Notes: generated by a model not told the origin, from the letters alone. 64,000 nucleotides of DNA from Rhizobium sp. Leaf262 (GCF_001422245.1 NZ_LMMM01000003.1:62001-126000); one strand, 5' to 3'; positions 19,545 through 29,476 are shown, counted from the stretch's first letter. Program-made: numbers and translations.

Positions 19545-21065
19545 TTGAGTGAGATTGCCGACACAAATCATCTGACGATAACGGATGTCACCGTCATCGA
19601 AGATTCCAAGTTGAAGAAGGCCATCACGGCTGCTGCGCTCGGCAACGCGATGGAGTGGTTCGACTTCGGCGTTTACGGTTTTGTTGCCGCCACTGTGGGA
19701 AAAGTCTTCTTCCCCGATGCGTCTCCGGCGGTTCAGACGATAGCGGCTCTCGCGACATTCTCAGTGCCATTTCTGGTGCGCCCGCTGGGCGGCCTTTTCT
19801 TTGGTGCGATGGGCGACAAATTCGGGCGTCAGAAGGTTCTCTCGCTGACAATCGTCATCATGGCGATCAGCACATTCTGCATCGGCATCATTCCCGGATA
19901 TGCAACGATCGGCATATGGGCACCCATTCTGCTTCTGTTGTGCAAACTCGCGCAGGGCTTTTCCGTCGGCGGCGAATACACAGGCGCCGCCATCTTTGTG
20001 GCCGAATACTCGCCGGACCGCCGCCGTGGCTTTCTGGGAAGCTGGCTTGATTTCGGATCCATCGCGGGTTTCGTGCTTGGGGCGGGGCTGGTCGTCATAC
20101 TCAGTGCCATCATGAGTGAAGCCAACTTCCTGTCCTGGGGCTGGCGTATTCCATTCTTTCTCGCTGCGCCGCTCGGCCTTATCGGGCTCTATCTGCGCCA
20201 TGCCGCCGAGGAAACGCCGGCCTTTACCGAGCGTCTCAAGCAAACGGAAGCAGAAGATAAGGATTCGCTGAAGGAGCGGCCAACCGTTCCTTTTGCGGAG
20301 ATTTTCAGAGAACATCCGCGTTCCCTGTTGATCTGCATCGGCATGGTTCTGGTCACCAATGTGACCTACTATATGCTGCTGACCTACATGCCCACATATC
20401 TCTCAAAGACCTTGGGATATACCGAGGATCACGGGGCGCTGATCATCATTGCCGTCATGGTCGGCATGCTGTTCGTGCAGCCACTCGTCGGTTTCTTGAG
20501 CGACCGCGTCGGCAGACGCCCGTTTCTCGCGATCGGCAGCACCATCGTCCTGACCTTATCGCTTCCGGCCTTTCACCTCATCGCGGGTGGCAATGTCATC
20601 GGCATCTTCTTCGGTCTGCTGATTCTGGCTGTCGGCCTGAACTGCCTTGTCGGCATCATGGCGTCCACGCTGCCATCGCTGTTTCCTGCACGTATTCGCT
20701 ACAGCGCACTGGCCATTTCCTTCAACATCTCGATCATCGTTGCGGGTCTGACGCCCACGGTGGCTGCGTGGCTGGTGGAAGCGACCGAAAACATCTACAT
20801 GCCGGCGTACTATCTCATGATCGCCGCATTGGTTGGACTGGTGACGACGTTGTTCCTGAAGGAGACTGCCAACCGGCCTCTCTATGGCGACACGCCCAAT
20901 GCCTCCAGCCGTAAGGAAGCCAGGGCGATTCTCGCAGAGCACTATCTCCACATCGAAGAAAGTGTCGACAAGATCGACGAGGCGATGGGCGAGTTGAAAG
21001 AGCAAATGGATTTGTTGCAGCAGAAACGCGACAGGCTCGTAGGTCAACATCCCGAACTGACGTGA
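19545..21065 (+). CDS. ProP-like MFS transporter (metabolite:H+ symporter family)
   Basis: This 506-residue inner-membrane protein has about 12 segments and the MHS-family opening AAALGNAMEWFDFGVYGF. The loop motif GAMGDKFGRQK follows, then RSLLICIGMVLVTNVTYYML mid-protein. The last 40 residues are a charged coiled-coil-like tail (EESVDKIDEAMGELKEQMD). E. coli ProP, the osmosensing proline/betaine importer, has a similar tail. TTG 19545 is the best start: GGGGGCG lies six bases before it, and no ATG is in frame near the conserved opening. It converges on moeA. The substrate is inferred, probably a compatible solute. Confidence 0.85.
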   Translation: MSEIADTNHLTITDVTVIEDSKLKKAITAAALGNAMEWFDFGVYGFVAATVGKVFFPDASPAVQTIAALATFSVPFLVRPLGGLFFGAMGDKFGRQKVLSLTIVIMAISTFCIGIIPGYATIGIWAPILLLLCKLAQGFSVGGEYTGAAIFVAEYSPDRRRGFLGSWLDFGSIAGFVLGAGLVVILSAIMSEANFLSWGWRIPFFLAAPLGLIGLYLRHAAEETPAFTERLKQTEAEDKDSLKERPTVPFAEIFREHPRSLLICIGMVLVTNVTYYMLLTYMPTYLSKTLGYTEDHGALIIIAVMVGMLFVQPLVGFLSDRVGRRPFLAIGSTIVLTLSLPAFHLIAGGNVIGIFFGLLILAVGLNCLVGIMASTLPSLFPARIRYSALAISFNISIIVAGLTPTVAAWLVEATENIYMPAYYLMIAALVGLVTTLFLKETANRPLYGDTPNASSRKEARAILAEHYLHIEESVDKIDEAMGELKEQMDLLQQKRDRLVGQHPELT

Positions 21066-21074
21066 GGTGTAGAC

Positions 21075-22289
21075 CTAACGAAGCTTGATTGCCAAACACT
21101 CCGTACCGGCAGCGATCTCGGATGCGTGCGGTGGACGGATGATGAGGCAATCCGAACTTGCCATAATCTTCATCATCGAAGAATCCTGCTTCGTGAAGGT
21201 TTCGACAACCGGCAGGCCATCGTCTTGGCCGATGATGCGTGCCCGCAGATAATCTTGCCGCTGGTCGTTGGCTTTCAGTGCGGTGGCAGTCTTGGCTTTG
21301 ATTTCCCGGGATGTGATGGAGCGGTGGCTGAGTTTCTGGATGAGCGGTTCCAGAAACAGCAGGCTGCAAACGAGGCTGGCGACGGGGTTGCCGGGCAGGC
21401 CCAGCACCTGCATGTCACCGATGGAGCCTACCATCAACGGTTTGCCGGGGCGCATGGCGATGCGCCAGAAATCCAGCATCATGCCTTGGGCTTTGAGGGC
21501 CGCCTGCACGAGGTCGTGATCGCCGACCGAGGCGCCGCCGAGGGTTGCGAGAACGTCCGCCTTTGCTGCGATTGCCTTGTCGATGGCTGCGCGGATCAAG
21601 GCCTCGTCATCGGCGACGATCCCGAGATCGAGGATGTCGGCCCCGGCTTTGCGGGCGAGTGCGGCAACGCCGAAGGTGTTAGAGGCGATGATCTGGGCGG
21701 GGTTGGGGTTGCCGCCCGGAGGGATCAGTTCATCGCCGGTTGCAAGAACAGCGATGAGCGGCTTGCGATAGACGGAAAGCTCCGCATGGTTCATGGCGGC
21801 AGCAAGGGTAATGTCTGCAAAGGTGAGCTCCGTTCCGGCCCTTAGGCCGGTTTCGCCTTCCAGAAAATCCTGTCCGCGTGGGCGTATATGTCTTCCCTCG
21901 GTGACCTCGAATGTCGTGCGGATTTTACCGCCTTCGAGCTTTTCCGCATCTTCCTGTATGAGAACCGTATCCGCACCCTCTGGCAAAGGCGCGCCGGTGA
22001 AAATCCGCACGGCCTGACCTTCATCCACACGGCCCTTGAACGCGTGGCCCGCAGCAGATTCACCAATGACGGTGAGGATGGAGCCGATGTGTGGGGCGTC
22101 GATGGCCCTTAGCGCGTAACCATCCATGGCAGAGGCGTGGAAGGGTGGTTGGGTGAGGCGTGCCTGAATATCCTGCGCCAGCACGCGCTGGTCCGCCTGG
22201 TCCAGTCGCACGGTTTCGATCGACATGACGGGTCTGGCGGCACCCAGCAACCGTGCCTGAGCTTCCGCAACGGGCAGGAGGGGTTTCAT
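21075..22289 (-). CDS. moeA: Molybdopterin molybdotransferase MoeA
   Basis: It inserts molybdate into adenylylated molybdopterin in molybdenum-cofactor synthesis. The 404 residues include FHASAMDGYALRA, the MogA-like middle domain (ATGDELIPPGG and GGASVGDHDLV), and the MRPGKPLMVG segment of the active site. The C-terminal beta domain is complete. It is last in the ppiD-trpD-trpC-moaC-moeA order. In many rhizobia lexA follows moeA. Here a converging transporter gene lies 9 bases away instead. Confidence 0.96.
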   Translation of the reverse strand: MKPLLPVAEAQARLLGAARPVMSIETVRLDQADQRVLAQDIQARLTQPPFHASAMDGYALRAIDAPHIGSILTVIGESAAGHAFKGRVDEGQAVRIFTGAPLPEGADTVLIQEDAEKLEGGKIRTTFEVTEGRHIRPRGQDFLEGETGLRAGTELTFADITLAAAMNHAELSVYRKPLIAVLATGDELIPPGGNPNPAQIIASNTFGVAALARKAGADILDLGIVADDEALIRAAIDKAIAAKADVLATLGGASVGDHDLVQAALKAQGMMLDFWRIAMRPGKPLMVGSIGDMQVLGLPGNPVASLVCSLLFLEPLIQKLSHRSITSREIKAKTATALKANDQRQDYLRARIIGQDDGLPVVETFTKQDSSMMKIMASSDCLIIRPPHASEIAAGTECLAIKLR

Positions 22290-22355
22290 GGCGTTTCCTC
22301 TTCCTGTGGCCGTAAGGGGGGATGCGCTGCATCTCCACTGGTGCCATTCAATGTC

Positions 22356-22844
22356 TTAGTCTTGTGCCTTGAAGTGACCGGATTTTCCGCCGGTCTTTTC
22401 CAGAAGACGGATAGAGCCGATTTCCATGCCCTTGTCGGCGGCTTTCGCCATATCGTAGATCGTCAGGCAGGCGATGGAAACGGCTGTGAGGGCTTCCATC
22501 TCGACGCCCGTTTTGCCGGACAGCTTGACGGTGGCCTGAACGCGCAGACCGGGCAGGGCTTCATCTTCGGTAATATCGACGGCAACTTTCGTCAGCATCA
22601 GCGGATGACAAAGGGGAATGAGGTTGGAGGTTTGCTTTGCGGCCATGATGCCAGCCAGCCGGGCCGTGCCGATGACGTCGCCCTTCTTGGCGTTGCCCTC
22701 GCGGATCAGCGCCAGCGTTTCCGGCTTCATCTTCACGAAGCCCTCGGCCACTGCCACGCGCGTCGTCTCAGTCTTGTCACCAACATCGACCATATGCGCC
22801 TCGCCGGACGCGCCGATATGGGTGAGTTTAGGGTCAGCACTCAT
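22356..22844 (-). CDS. moaC: Cyclic pyranopterin monophosphate synthase MoaC
   Basis: It carries out the second half of molybdopterin precursor synthesis, making cyclic pyranopterin monophosphate from the MoaA product. The 162 residues contain [18 protein letters not shown], the [13 protein letters not shown] signature and [20 protein letters not shown] with the conserved Glu-Met-Glu. Its start overlaps the trpC stop by four bases, so it is translationally coupled to trpC. This mixing of tryptophan and molybdopterin genes is standard in rhizobia. Confidence 0.97.
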   Translation of the reverse strand: MSADPKLTHIGASGEAHMVDVGDKTETTRVAVAEGFVKMKPETLALIREGNAKKGDVIGTARLAGIMAAKQTSNLIPLCHPLMLTKVAVDITEDEALPGLRVQATVKLSGKTGVEMEALTAVSIACLTIYDMAKAADKGMEIGSIRLLEKTGGKSGHFKAQD

Positions 22845-23656
22845 TCGGCAGCCAGAATGTCGCTGCGGCCCGTCAGCAGTGTGCGCGTGGCGGCGGCAAC
22901 ATCATCCTTGCGCATCAGGCTTTCGCCGACGAGGAAGGTGGTGATGGCTGACTTTTGAAGGCGGGTGCAATCTTCATAGGTGAAGATACCGCTTTCGCCC
23001 ACCAGCAGCTTGTCCGCAGGCACCAGCTTTGCCAGACGCTCGCTCACATCAAGGCTGACCTCGAAGGTGCGAAGGTTGCGATTATTGACGCCCAGCAGCG
23101 GGGAGGCGAGTTTCAGCGCGCGTTCTGTCTCTTCCTCGTCATGCACCTCAACCAGAACATCCATACCGAGCGAAAAGGCTTCGTCTTCCAGACGCTTGGC
23201 TTCATCGTCGGACAGCGATGCCATGATCAGGAGAATGCAATCGGCACCCCAGGCGCGGGCTTCATGCACCTGATAGGTTTCGAACATGAAATCCTTGCGC
23301 AGCGCGGGCAGGGCGCAGGCATTGCGGGCAGCCGACAGAAATTCGGGCGCGCCCTGAAAGCTCGGCGTGTCGGTCAGCACGGAAAGGCAGGCCGCACCGC
23401 CAGCCTCATAGGCTTTGGCAAGGGATGGTGGATCAAAATCCGGGCGGATGAGGCCCTTGGAAGGGCTGGCTTTCTTGATTTCGGCAATAAGTCCGAATGC
23501 GCCATCCGCCTGTTTGCGCTTCAGCGCATTGTAGAAACCGCGCGGCGCAGTCTGGTCAGCCGCCATTGCTTTCAGATCATCCAGCGAAACCTTTGCTTTC
23601 GCAGCGGCGATTTCTTCGCGCTTGTAGGCTTCGATCTTTTTCAGAATGTCGCTCAT
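22841..23656 (-). CDS. trpC: Indole-3-glycerol phosphate synthase
   Basis: It closes the indole ring in tryptophan synthesis. The 271-residue monofunctional barrel contains [13 protein letters not shown] (active-site Lys), LRKDFM, and [12 protein letters not shown] with the substrate-binding Asn. The phosphate-binding GESGI follows. It is not fused to TrpF. A ten-base gap separates it from trpD and four bases overlap moaC, so the three genes form one operon. Confidence 0.97.
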   Translation of the reverse strand: MSDILKKIEAYKREEIAAAKAKVSLDDLKAMAADQTAPRGFYNALKRKQADGAFGLIAEIKKASPSKGLIRPDFDPPSLAKAYEAGGAACLSVLTDTPSFQGAPEFLSAARNACALPALRKDFMFETYQVHEARAWGADCILLIMASLSDDEAKRLEDEAFSLGMDVLVEVHDEEETERALKLASPLLGVNNRNLRTFEVSLDVSERLAKLVPADKLLVGESGIFTYEDCTRLQKSAITTFLVGESLMRKDDVAAATRTLLTGRSDILAAE

Positions 23657-23665
23657 GGCTTTGCC

Positions 23666-24679
<1,014 letters not shown>

Positions 24680-24704
24680 GTCGTCACGTCCCCCGAAATG
24701 CGGC

Positions 24705-26597
24705 TTAGAATGCGGTCATGGCCTGATCTGCGAGGGCCTGATTGATGGTGACACCATAGTCGTTCTGAAGACGGTTGACCATCTGGTCCAGCATATCATC
24801 ACCGGCCGCGGTAGCCATTGCGGTGACCTGCTGGTCGTTATTATCAAGCGCGTCGGATGGCGTGCTCGTGTTGACCTCGGTCACCTTGAACAGAATGCGG
24901 CTGGAGCCATCCGTGTCAGGAGCCGTACCAACGAGGCCATCGGCACCCGCAAAGACGGCGGCAACGGCAGGCTGGCCGAGGACCGCGTCTTCACTGGTGC
25001 GGCGGAGACCCATCTTGGTTTCGACAGCGAGGCCCATCTCACCGGCAATGGCGGCGAGCGTCTCACCCTTTTCAGCGCGGGCCTTCAACTCGTCCGCCTT
25101 GGCGGCGAGCGCGGTGCGCTGCTGCTCGGCAGTCCAGTCTGCGACGACCTGTTCCTTGACCTCGGCCAACGTACGGTCTCGCGGTGCGGTGATCTGCTGC
25201 AGATCGAACCAGACATAGCCGTCGCGGCCAATGTTGACGGCGGGCGCATCGACGCCCTGTTCGGCCCGGAAGACCCCCGTCAGGAGGGCTGGTGTCGGCA
25301 GGCCTTCGACGGGATTACCCTTGTCGTCTTCACCGGTTGCATCGACTGCTTCGACGGTGACCGGTTTCAGCTTGAGCTGAGTGGCAGCATCCGTTAGCGA
25401 AGAACCGCCGCCGCGCAAATCTTCGTAACGGTCGTGAACATTGTTCAGCTCTTCAGCAGCATTGGCGGTGGCGAGATTGGTGCGAATTTCTTCCTTCGCC
25501 TCGTCCAGCGTCTTCATGCTTTCATTCTTGATGCCTGTCACGCGCAGGATGACCGGGCCGAATGCACCGTCAACGACGGGCGAAACGCCACCATCTTTCT
25601 GGATTGCAAAAGCGGCATCGGCAATCGATTGGTCTGGAACCGTATCCTTGGTGAATTCACCCAGTGTCACGTCGGCAGGCTGCTTGCCTTGATCCTTCAC
25701 GACCTGATCGTACGTTGTCGTGCCAGCACGGATCTGCGTTGCAGCGGCTTCTGCCATTTCCTTGTCTGCGAATGTCAGCTGCTCGATGGTACGGCGACCT
25801 GCCGTGCGGAAGCTGTCCTTGTGGCTTTCATAATAATCGGCAATCTGCTGGTCGGTGATTGCAGTCTGATCGGCAATGTCAGAGGGCTCTAGCTTCACAT
25901 AGGTGAACTTGCGATATTCCGGCGCGCGATACTTTTCCTTGTTCTTTTCGAACCAGGGCGCGAGCACGTCATCGCCAGGCGCCTTGACCGGATCGATGTT
26001 GGCGTTTGACAGAAGGACATATTCGATGGAGCGCTGTTCATCGCGATACTGCTTCAGGGCATCGACCAGAACCTTCGGCGGCTGGAAGCCATCGGAGATC
26101 GCGTCGACAATCTGGCCGCGGACGGCAACCTTGCTGCGTTCCTTGACGTAATCGTCTTCGTTGAAACCTGCGCCACGCAAGCGCTGGCTGAACAGTGCGC
26201 GGTCGAACTGGCCGCTTGGCGACTTGAAGGCAGGATCTTCGGCAATCAAGGTGGCAAGGCGATCTTCAGACAGGCCAAGATTCATCTTCGAAGCGAGCTC
26301 ATCCAACGCTGCGCCGGCAGAAAGCTGGCTGAAAACCTGACGGTCGATGCCGAAAGCCTTGGCCTGTTCGGTGGTCAAGCGCGTGCCGAACTGCCGGCCG
26401 ACATCGGCAAGCTGTCGTTGATAGGCAAAGCGAAACTCGTTCGGCGTTATCGTCTGGTCGCCAACCGTCATCACGGCATGCGAATTCGTTGGCGCCAGAG
26501 ACGCGGAAACGCCCCAGACACCGAAGGACACGCCGAGAAGCAGAAGGAGAATCTTCGCCGCCAAAGTACGAGAAGCATTTCTCAGGGAATCGAGCAT
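24705..26597 (-). CDS. ppiD: PpiD-like periplasmic peptidyl-prolyl isomerase
   Basis: This 630-residue chaperone is anchored by one N-terminal helix ([19 protein letters not shown]) and faces the periplasm. A SurA-like N-terminal domain follows ([20 protein letters not shown]). A parvulin rotamase domain sits near residues 270-365, where several parvulin signature positions look weak, as is common for PpiD. A second partly degenerate region precedes the C terminus. PpiD assists proteins leaving the Sec channel. It is first in the operon with trpD. Confidence 0.88.
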   Translation of the reverse strand: MLDSLRNASRTLAAKILLLLLGVSFGVWGVSASLAPTNSHAVMTVGDQTITPNEFRFAYQRQLADVGRQFGTRLTTEQAKAFGIDRQVFSQLSAGAALDELASKMNLGLSEDRLATLIAEDPAFKSPSGQFDRALFSQRLRGAGFNEDDYVKERSKVAVRGQIVDAISDGFQPPKVLVDALKQYRDEQRSIEYVLLSNANIDPVKAPGDDVLAPWFEKNKEKYRAPEYRKFTYVKLEPSDIADQTAITDQQIADYYESHKDSFRTAGRRTIEQLTFADKEMAEAAATQIRAGTTTYDQVVKDQGKQPADVTLGEFTKDTVPDQSIADAAFAIQKDGGVSPVVDGAFGPVILRVTGIKNESMKTLDEAKEEIRTNLATANAAEELNNVHDRYEDLRGGGSSLTDAATQLKLKPVTVEAVDATGEDDKGNPVEGLPTPALLTGVFRAEQGVDAPAVNIGRDGYVWFDLQQITAPRDRTLAEVKEQVVADWTAEQQRTALAAKADELKARAEKGETLAAIAGEMGLAVETKMGLRRTSEDAVLGQPAVAAVFAGADGLVGTAPDTDGSSRILFKVTEVNTSTPSDALDNNDQQVTAMATAAGDDMLDQMVNRLQNDYGVTINQALADQAMTAF

Positions 26598-26770
26598 CGC
26601 TATGCAAACCTCACAATATTCGCCCGTTACGCCGGGTCTATGGGGCTTCCTTAAATCAATCCACTTTGAAATTGAAGGCTAAATTCGGCTGAAAAGCGCG
26701 CAACGGCAAACGAAGGCGTGAGCGACGGGCTGTAATACCCTGTGCATTGTACAATGCGGCCTGAAGACAC

Positions 26771-26803
26771 AAAAAAACCGCCTCTATGCGGGCGGCTTTT
26801 TTA
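26771..26803 (-). terminator. Terminator of the 44-residue membrane protein gene
   Basis: CCGCC (26778-26782) pairs with GGCGG (26791-26795), flanked by seven As on one side and six Ts on the other. It can work in both directions. The only gene that runs into it is the small minus-strand gene ending at 26842. Confidence 0.75.
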
Positions 26804-26841
26804 AGTTCTGAAGACGTCGGGATATTTCACAGATCTGAGCC

Positions 26842-26976
26842 TTAGAACGCCTTGCTACGCGCAAGTGCCTCTCTAATCAGCGCATCTTCCTTCTGCGATT
26901 CCGTTACAGCTGAAATAACCGATGCTACGAACATTGCGCTGATGATAGCAGCAAGCAGAGTAAGGAAGATGAGCAT
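26842..26976 (-). CDS. 44-residue single-helix membrane protein
   Basis: This small gene starts at ATG 26976 with TGGAG about seven bases upstream, and ends TAA. The product begins with a long hydrophobic run (LIFLTLLAAIISAMFVASVI, residues 2-21). It then has a short charged tail rich in Glu, Lys and Arg. The inference is a single-pass inner-membrane protein with a cytoplasmic or periplasmic tail. Its own terminator follows, which supports it being a real transcript. It resembles no family I know. It is the first of three such small genes between ppiD and coaD. Confidence 0.6.
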   Translation of the reverse strand: MLIFLTLLAAIISAMFVASVISAVTESQKEDALIREALARSKAF

Positions 26977-27017
26977 GACATGACTCCAGAAGTAATTGTG
27001 AATTACTCCCGCAAGGA

Positions 27018-27197
27018 TCAATAATAATTCATATATTGAGTGCGGGATGTGAGCTGCGGGAATTCAGGGCCGTTCTGTTCCGGCTTTTGACCGTAAAGGC
27101 TGAACGTCGTTGCTACCATCGCAATGACCAACATTGTCCAGGCTGTGCTGATCAGGCCGATCTTTGCCGAAGTAGACTGTTTTTCTTTAATAAACAT
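27018..27197 (-). CDS. 59-residue single-helix membrane protein, likely stress-induced
   Basis: It starts at ATG 27197 with AAAGGAA seven bases upstream. The product has a basic N terminus (MFIKEKQSTSAK), one hydrophobic segment at about residues 13-34, and a polar Pro/Gln-rich tail ending MNYY. A GGAAC-N16-CGTT promoter ends 27 bases before the start, so induction by the EcfG-type general stress sigma factor is likely. Forty-one bases separate it from the 44-residue gene, so the two may share a message. No family recognised. Confidence 0.65.
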   Translation of the reverse strand: MFIKEKQSTSAKIGLISTAWTMLVIAMVATTFSLYGQKPEQNGPEFPQLTSRTQYMNYY

Positions 27198-27223
27198 GTG
27201 TCCGTTCCTTTACCTGGGGTCTG

Positions 27224-27248
27224 AACGCGCGATACCTGATCCAGTTCC
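27224..27248 (-). promoter_or_regulatory. EcfG (RpoE2)-type promoter for the 59-residue gene
   Basis: On the minus strand GGAAC (27244-27248) is followed by exactly 16 bases and CGTT (27224-27227). This is the alphaproteobacterial general-stress consensus. Transcription would start roughly 7 bases further on, leaving a short leader with the AAAGGAA site. Confidence 0.65.
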
Positions 27249-27284
27249 GCGTTATTGTTAAAAATCGATTAGCATCGCGCCTCT

Positions 27285-27321
27285 GAAGCCTTCTTGAATG
27301 CTGCATTCATCTGGCGTTCAG
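27285..27321 (-). repeat. 37-base element, copy 1
   Basis: Read on the minus strand it contains CTGAAC, six bases, TGAATG, three bases, CATTCA, then GGCTTC. A second copy at 27473-27509 has the same spacing. The TGAA words recur 11-12 bases apart, about one helical turn, as expected for a tandem-binding regulator (inference). It lies upstream of the 59-residue gene. Confidence 0.55.
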
Positions 27322-27338
27322 AAAACCGGCAGTTCACG

Positions 27339-27407
27339 TCAATCCATGAAGATGTGTTCGACAACAAAGGATGTCGCGATTGTTAGGATCATCATGAATA
27401 CCAGCAT
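27339..27407 (-). CDS. 22-residue hydrophobic peptide
   Basis: ATG 27407 has GGAG six bases upstream; an in-frame ATG at 27413 would add two residues. The peptide is almost all hydrophobic (LVFMMILTIATSFVV) with an acidic end (VEHIFMD), enough for one membrane helix. The second copy of the 37-base element and a TATAAC -10-like box lie upstream. It is very short, so real translation is uncertain. Confidence 0.4.
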   Translation of the reverse strand: MLVFMMILTIATSFVVEHIFMD

Positions 27408-27472
27408 TTCCATCTCCGAGAGGGCCGAGCGCCCGTTTGCGATGCGATGAGACGGTTATAGAGATATGCTTT

Positions 27473-27509
27473 GAAGCCGCGCTGAATGGCGCGTTCATAT
27501 CGTGTTCAG
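27473..27509 (-). repeat. 37-base element, copy 2
   Basis: Minus strand: CTGAAC, six bases, TGAACG, three bases, CATTCA, four bases, GGCTTC. It matches copy 1 in length and in the spacing of every TGAA/TTCA word. A TATAAC sequence follows about 10 bases after it towards the 22-residue gene. Confidence 0.55.
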
Positions 27510-27616
27510 CGTAATATTGAGGTTGCGTGGCGAAAGGCCTGCCGCGCCGAGGTCTTGCGAATACCTGTCTTACATGACAAAAGGCGGCACAACTAACGTT
27601 AAATATCGAGAACGGT

Positions 27617-28111
27617 ATGACGATTGCCTTTTATCCCGGATCTTTCGACCCGATGACCAACGGACATCTGGATGTGTTGATCCAGTCGCTGAACGTGGCG
27701 TCACAGCTGATCGTCGCAATCGGCATTCATCCCGGCAAGGCGCCGATGTTCAGTTTCGAGGAACGCGCCGAACTCATTCGCCACTCTTTGAATGAAGCGC
27801 TTCCAGATTCGGCGGGTCGTCTGCGCGTCGTTTCCTTCTCAAATCTGGTGGTGGATGCCGCCCGCGAACATGGCGCGACGCTTCTGGTGCGAGGCCTGCG
27901 CGACGGCACCGATTTGGATTACGAAATGCAGATGGCGGGCATGAACCGGCAGATGGCGCCCGATATCCAAACCGTCTTTCTACCCGCCGGAACGGCATCG
28001 CGGCCCATTACCGCCACATTGGTTCGTCAGATCGCCGCAATGGGCGGTAATGTGGAGACTTTCGTGCCGAAAGCCGTTTTGCACGCCCTCAACAGCAAGC
28101 TGAAACAATAG
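27617..28111 (+). CDS. coaD: Phosphopantetheine adenylyltransferase
   Basis: It makes dephospho-CoA from 4'-phosphopantetheine and ATP, the fourth step of coenzyme A synthesis. The 164 residues contain the nucleotidyltransferase motif [15 protein letters not shown] (T/HxGH region), [13 protein letters not shown], and the late [11 protein letters not shown] that stands for the ISSTxVR motif. Length is normal. It is followed 29 bases later by the first of two cyclophilins, an arrangement usual in rhizobia. Confidence 0.97.
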   Translation: MTIAFYPGSFDPMTNGHLDVLIQSLNVASQLIVAIGIHPGKAPMFSFEERAELIRHSLNEALPDSAGRLRVVSFSNLVVDAAREHGATLLVRGLRDGTDLDYEMQMAGMNRQMAPDIQTVFLPAGTASRPITATLVRQIAAMGGNVETFVPKAVLHALNSKLKQ

Positions 28112-28140
28112 TTTCGGCGATTATTCTGGAGCCTATTCCA

Positions 28141-28710
28141 ATGAAACTGCTTCGATTTGCCTTTGCTGGCGCCCTGTTCGTCAGCGCCATCGCCGCCAGC
28201 ACATTTGCTTCGGCTGCGGAATTCCTCACGATCCAGCTGAAAGACGGCCCAGTGGTCATTCAGCTTATGCCAGAAGTCGCGCCGAAGCACGTTGCGCAGA
28301 TCAAGGCGCTGGCTGAAAAGGGTGCCTACGACAACGTCGCTTTCCACCGCGTCATTCCCGGCTTCATGGCTCAGACGGGTGATGTGCAGTACGGCAATAT
28401 GAGCAAGTCGTTCAATGCCCAGCGCGCGGGCACCGGCGGTTCCGACCTGCCTGATCTGCCAGCCGAGTTTTCCAAGACGCCGTTCGAGCGTGGCACGGTC
28501 GGCATGGCCCGTTCGCAGGACCCGAACTCCGCCAACTCGCAGTTCTTCATCATGTTCGACAAGGGCCCGTTCCTGAACGGACAGTATACCGTCGTCGGTA
28601 AGGTCGTTTCGGGCATGGAATTCGTAGACAAGATCAAGAAGGGCCAGGGCGGCAACGGCGAAGTTTCCGATCCTGACCGCATGGTCAAAGTCACTGTTGG
28701 CAAGAAATAA
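28141..28710 (+). CDS. Periplasmic cyclophilin-type peptidyl-prolyl isomerase
   Basis: This 189-residue protein begins with a signal peptide (about 26 residues, ending ASTFASAAE). A cyclophilin domain follows, with FHRVIPGFMAQTGD (catalytic Arg) and SQFFIMF. It should speed proline isomerisation of exported proteins. The next gene is a cytoplasmic paralog 35 bases later. The shared core, differing mainly by the signal peptide, points to a duplication that split one activity between two compartments. Confidence 0.93.
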   Translation: MKLLRFAFAGALFVSAIAASTFASAAEFLTIQLKDGPVVIQLMPEVAPKHVAQIKALAEKGAYDNVAFHRVIPGFMAQTGDVQYGNMSKSFNAQRAGTGGSDLPDLPAEFSKTPFERGTVGMARSQDPNSANSQFFIMFDKGPFLNGQYTVVGKVVSGMEFVDKIKKGQGGNGEVSDPDRMVKVTVGKK

Positions 28711-28745
28711 AACCGGGCGCATGCCCACGTAAAAGGAGAGATACC

Positions 28746-29255
28746 ATGGCCGAGATCAAAGATCCCGAAAACACCCTCATCATGGAAACAACGACTGGTA
28801 AGGTCGTCATCCAGCTTATGCCCGAAGTGGCTCCGGGCCACGTTGCCCGCATCAAGGAACTGGTTTCCGAACAGGCTTACGACGGCGTCGTGTTCCACCG
28901 CGTCATCTCCGATTTCATGGCGCAGACCGGCGACGTAAAGTTCGGCAAGAAGGGTTCTGAAAGCTTCAACCCATCGCGCGCCGGCATGGGCGGTTCCGAA
29001 AAGCCTGACCTTCAGGCAGAATTCTCCGCCATTCCGCACGTGCGCGGCACCTGCTCCATGGCCCGTTCGCAGAGCCCGAACTCCGCCAACTCGCAGTTTT
29101 TCATCTGCTTTACCGACAGCCCATGGCTGAACAAGCAGTACACCGTCTGGGGCCAGGTCATCGAAGGCATGGAAGCCATCGATAAGGTCAAGCGCGGCGA
29201 GCCTGTGAAGGACCCCGATTCCATCGTCTCGATCCGCCTTGCTTCTGCGGCCTGA
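28746..29255 (+). CDS. ppiB: Cytoplasmic cyclophilin-type peptidyl-prolyl isomerase
   Basis: This 169-residue cyclophilin has no signal peptide. It carries FHRVISDFMAQTGD and SQFFICF, the same catalytic residues as the neighbour upstream. An AAAGGAGAG site precedes ATG 28746. It resembles E. coli PpiB, the cytoplasmic isomerase. A terminator and then a palindromic repeat element follow it. Confidence 0.94.
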   Translation: MAEIKDPENTLIMETTTGKVVIQLMPEVAPGHVARIKELVSEQAYDGVVFHRVISDFMAQTGDVKFGKKGSESFNPSRAGMGGSEKPDLQAEFSAIPHVRGTCSMARSQSPNSANSQFFICFTDSPWLNKQYTVWGQVIEGMEAIDKVKRGEPVKDPDSIVSIRLASAA

Positions 29256-29276
29256 GCATAGGATATAGACACTTGG

Positions 29277-29307
29277 CCCGCCTCGCAGGTTCTGCGGGGC
29301 GGGTTTT
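29277..29307 (+). terminator. Terminator after ppiB
   Basis: An 11-bp stem with one wobble pair (29277-29287 with 29293-29303) is followed by TTTT, 20 bases after the ppiB stop. Confidence 0.8.
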
Positions 29308-29323
29308 GATATTCTGGTGCCGT

Positions 29324-29439
29324 CCTCATTCCTGTGCTCGTCACAGGAATCCAGCCAGCCCAAGTCCTTGGGCTGAGAGACTCTTTCTGACGCGCAGACG
29401 CGCATCGACTGGATTCCTGTGACAAGCACAGGAATGAGG
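29324..29439. repeat. Palindromic intergenic repeat element
   Basis: Two 31-base arms, 29324-29354 and 29409-29439, are inverted copies with one mismatch. Each arm contains its own small inverted repeat (ATTCCTGTG with CACAGGAAT). The centre holds another perfect 8-bp hairpin (29356-29363 with 29368-29375). No reading frame is carried. I recall near-identical elements at many Agrobacterium intergenic sites, like the RIME-type rhizobial repeats; copy number cannot be checked here. Confidence 0.8.
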
Positions 29440-29476
29440 GAATGTGGAGCAGACCTTTGAACTTCAAGAGCCCATC

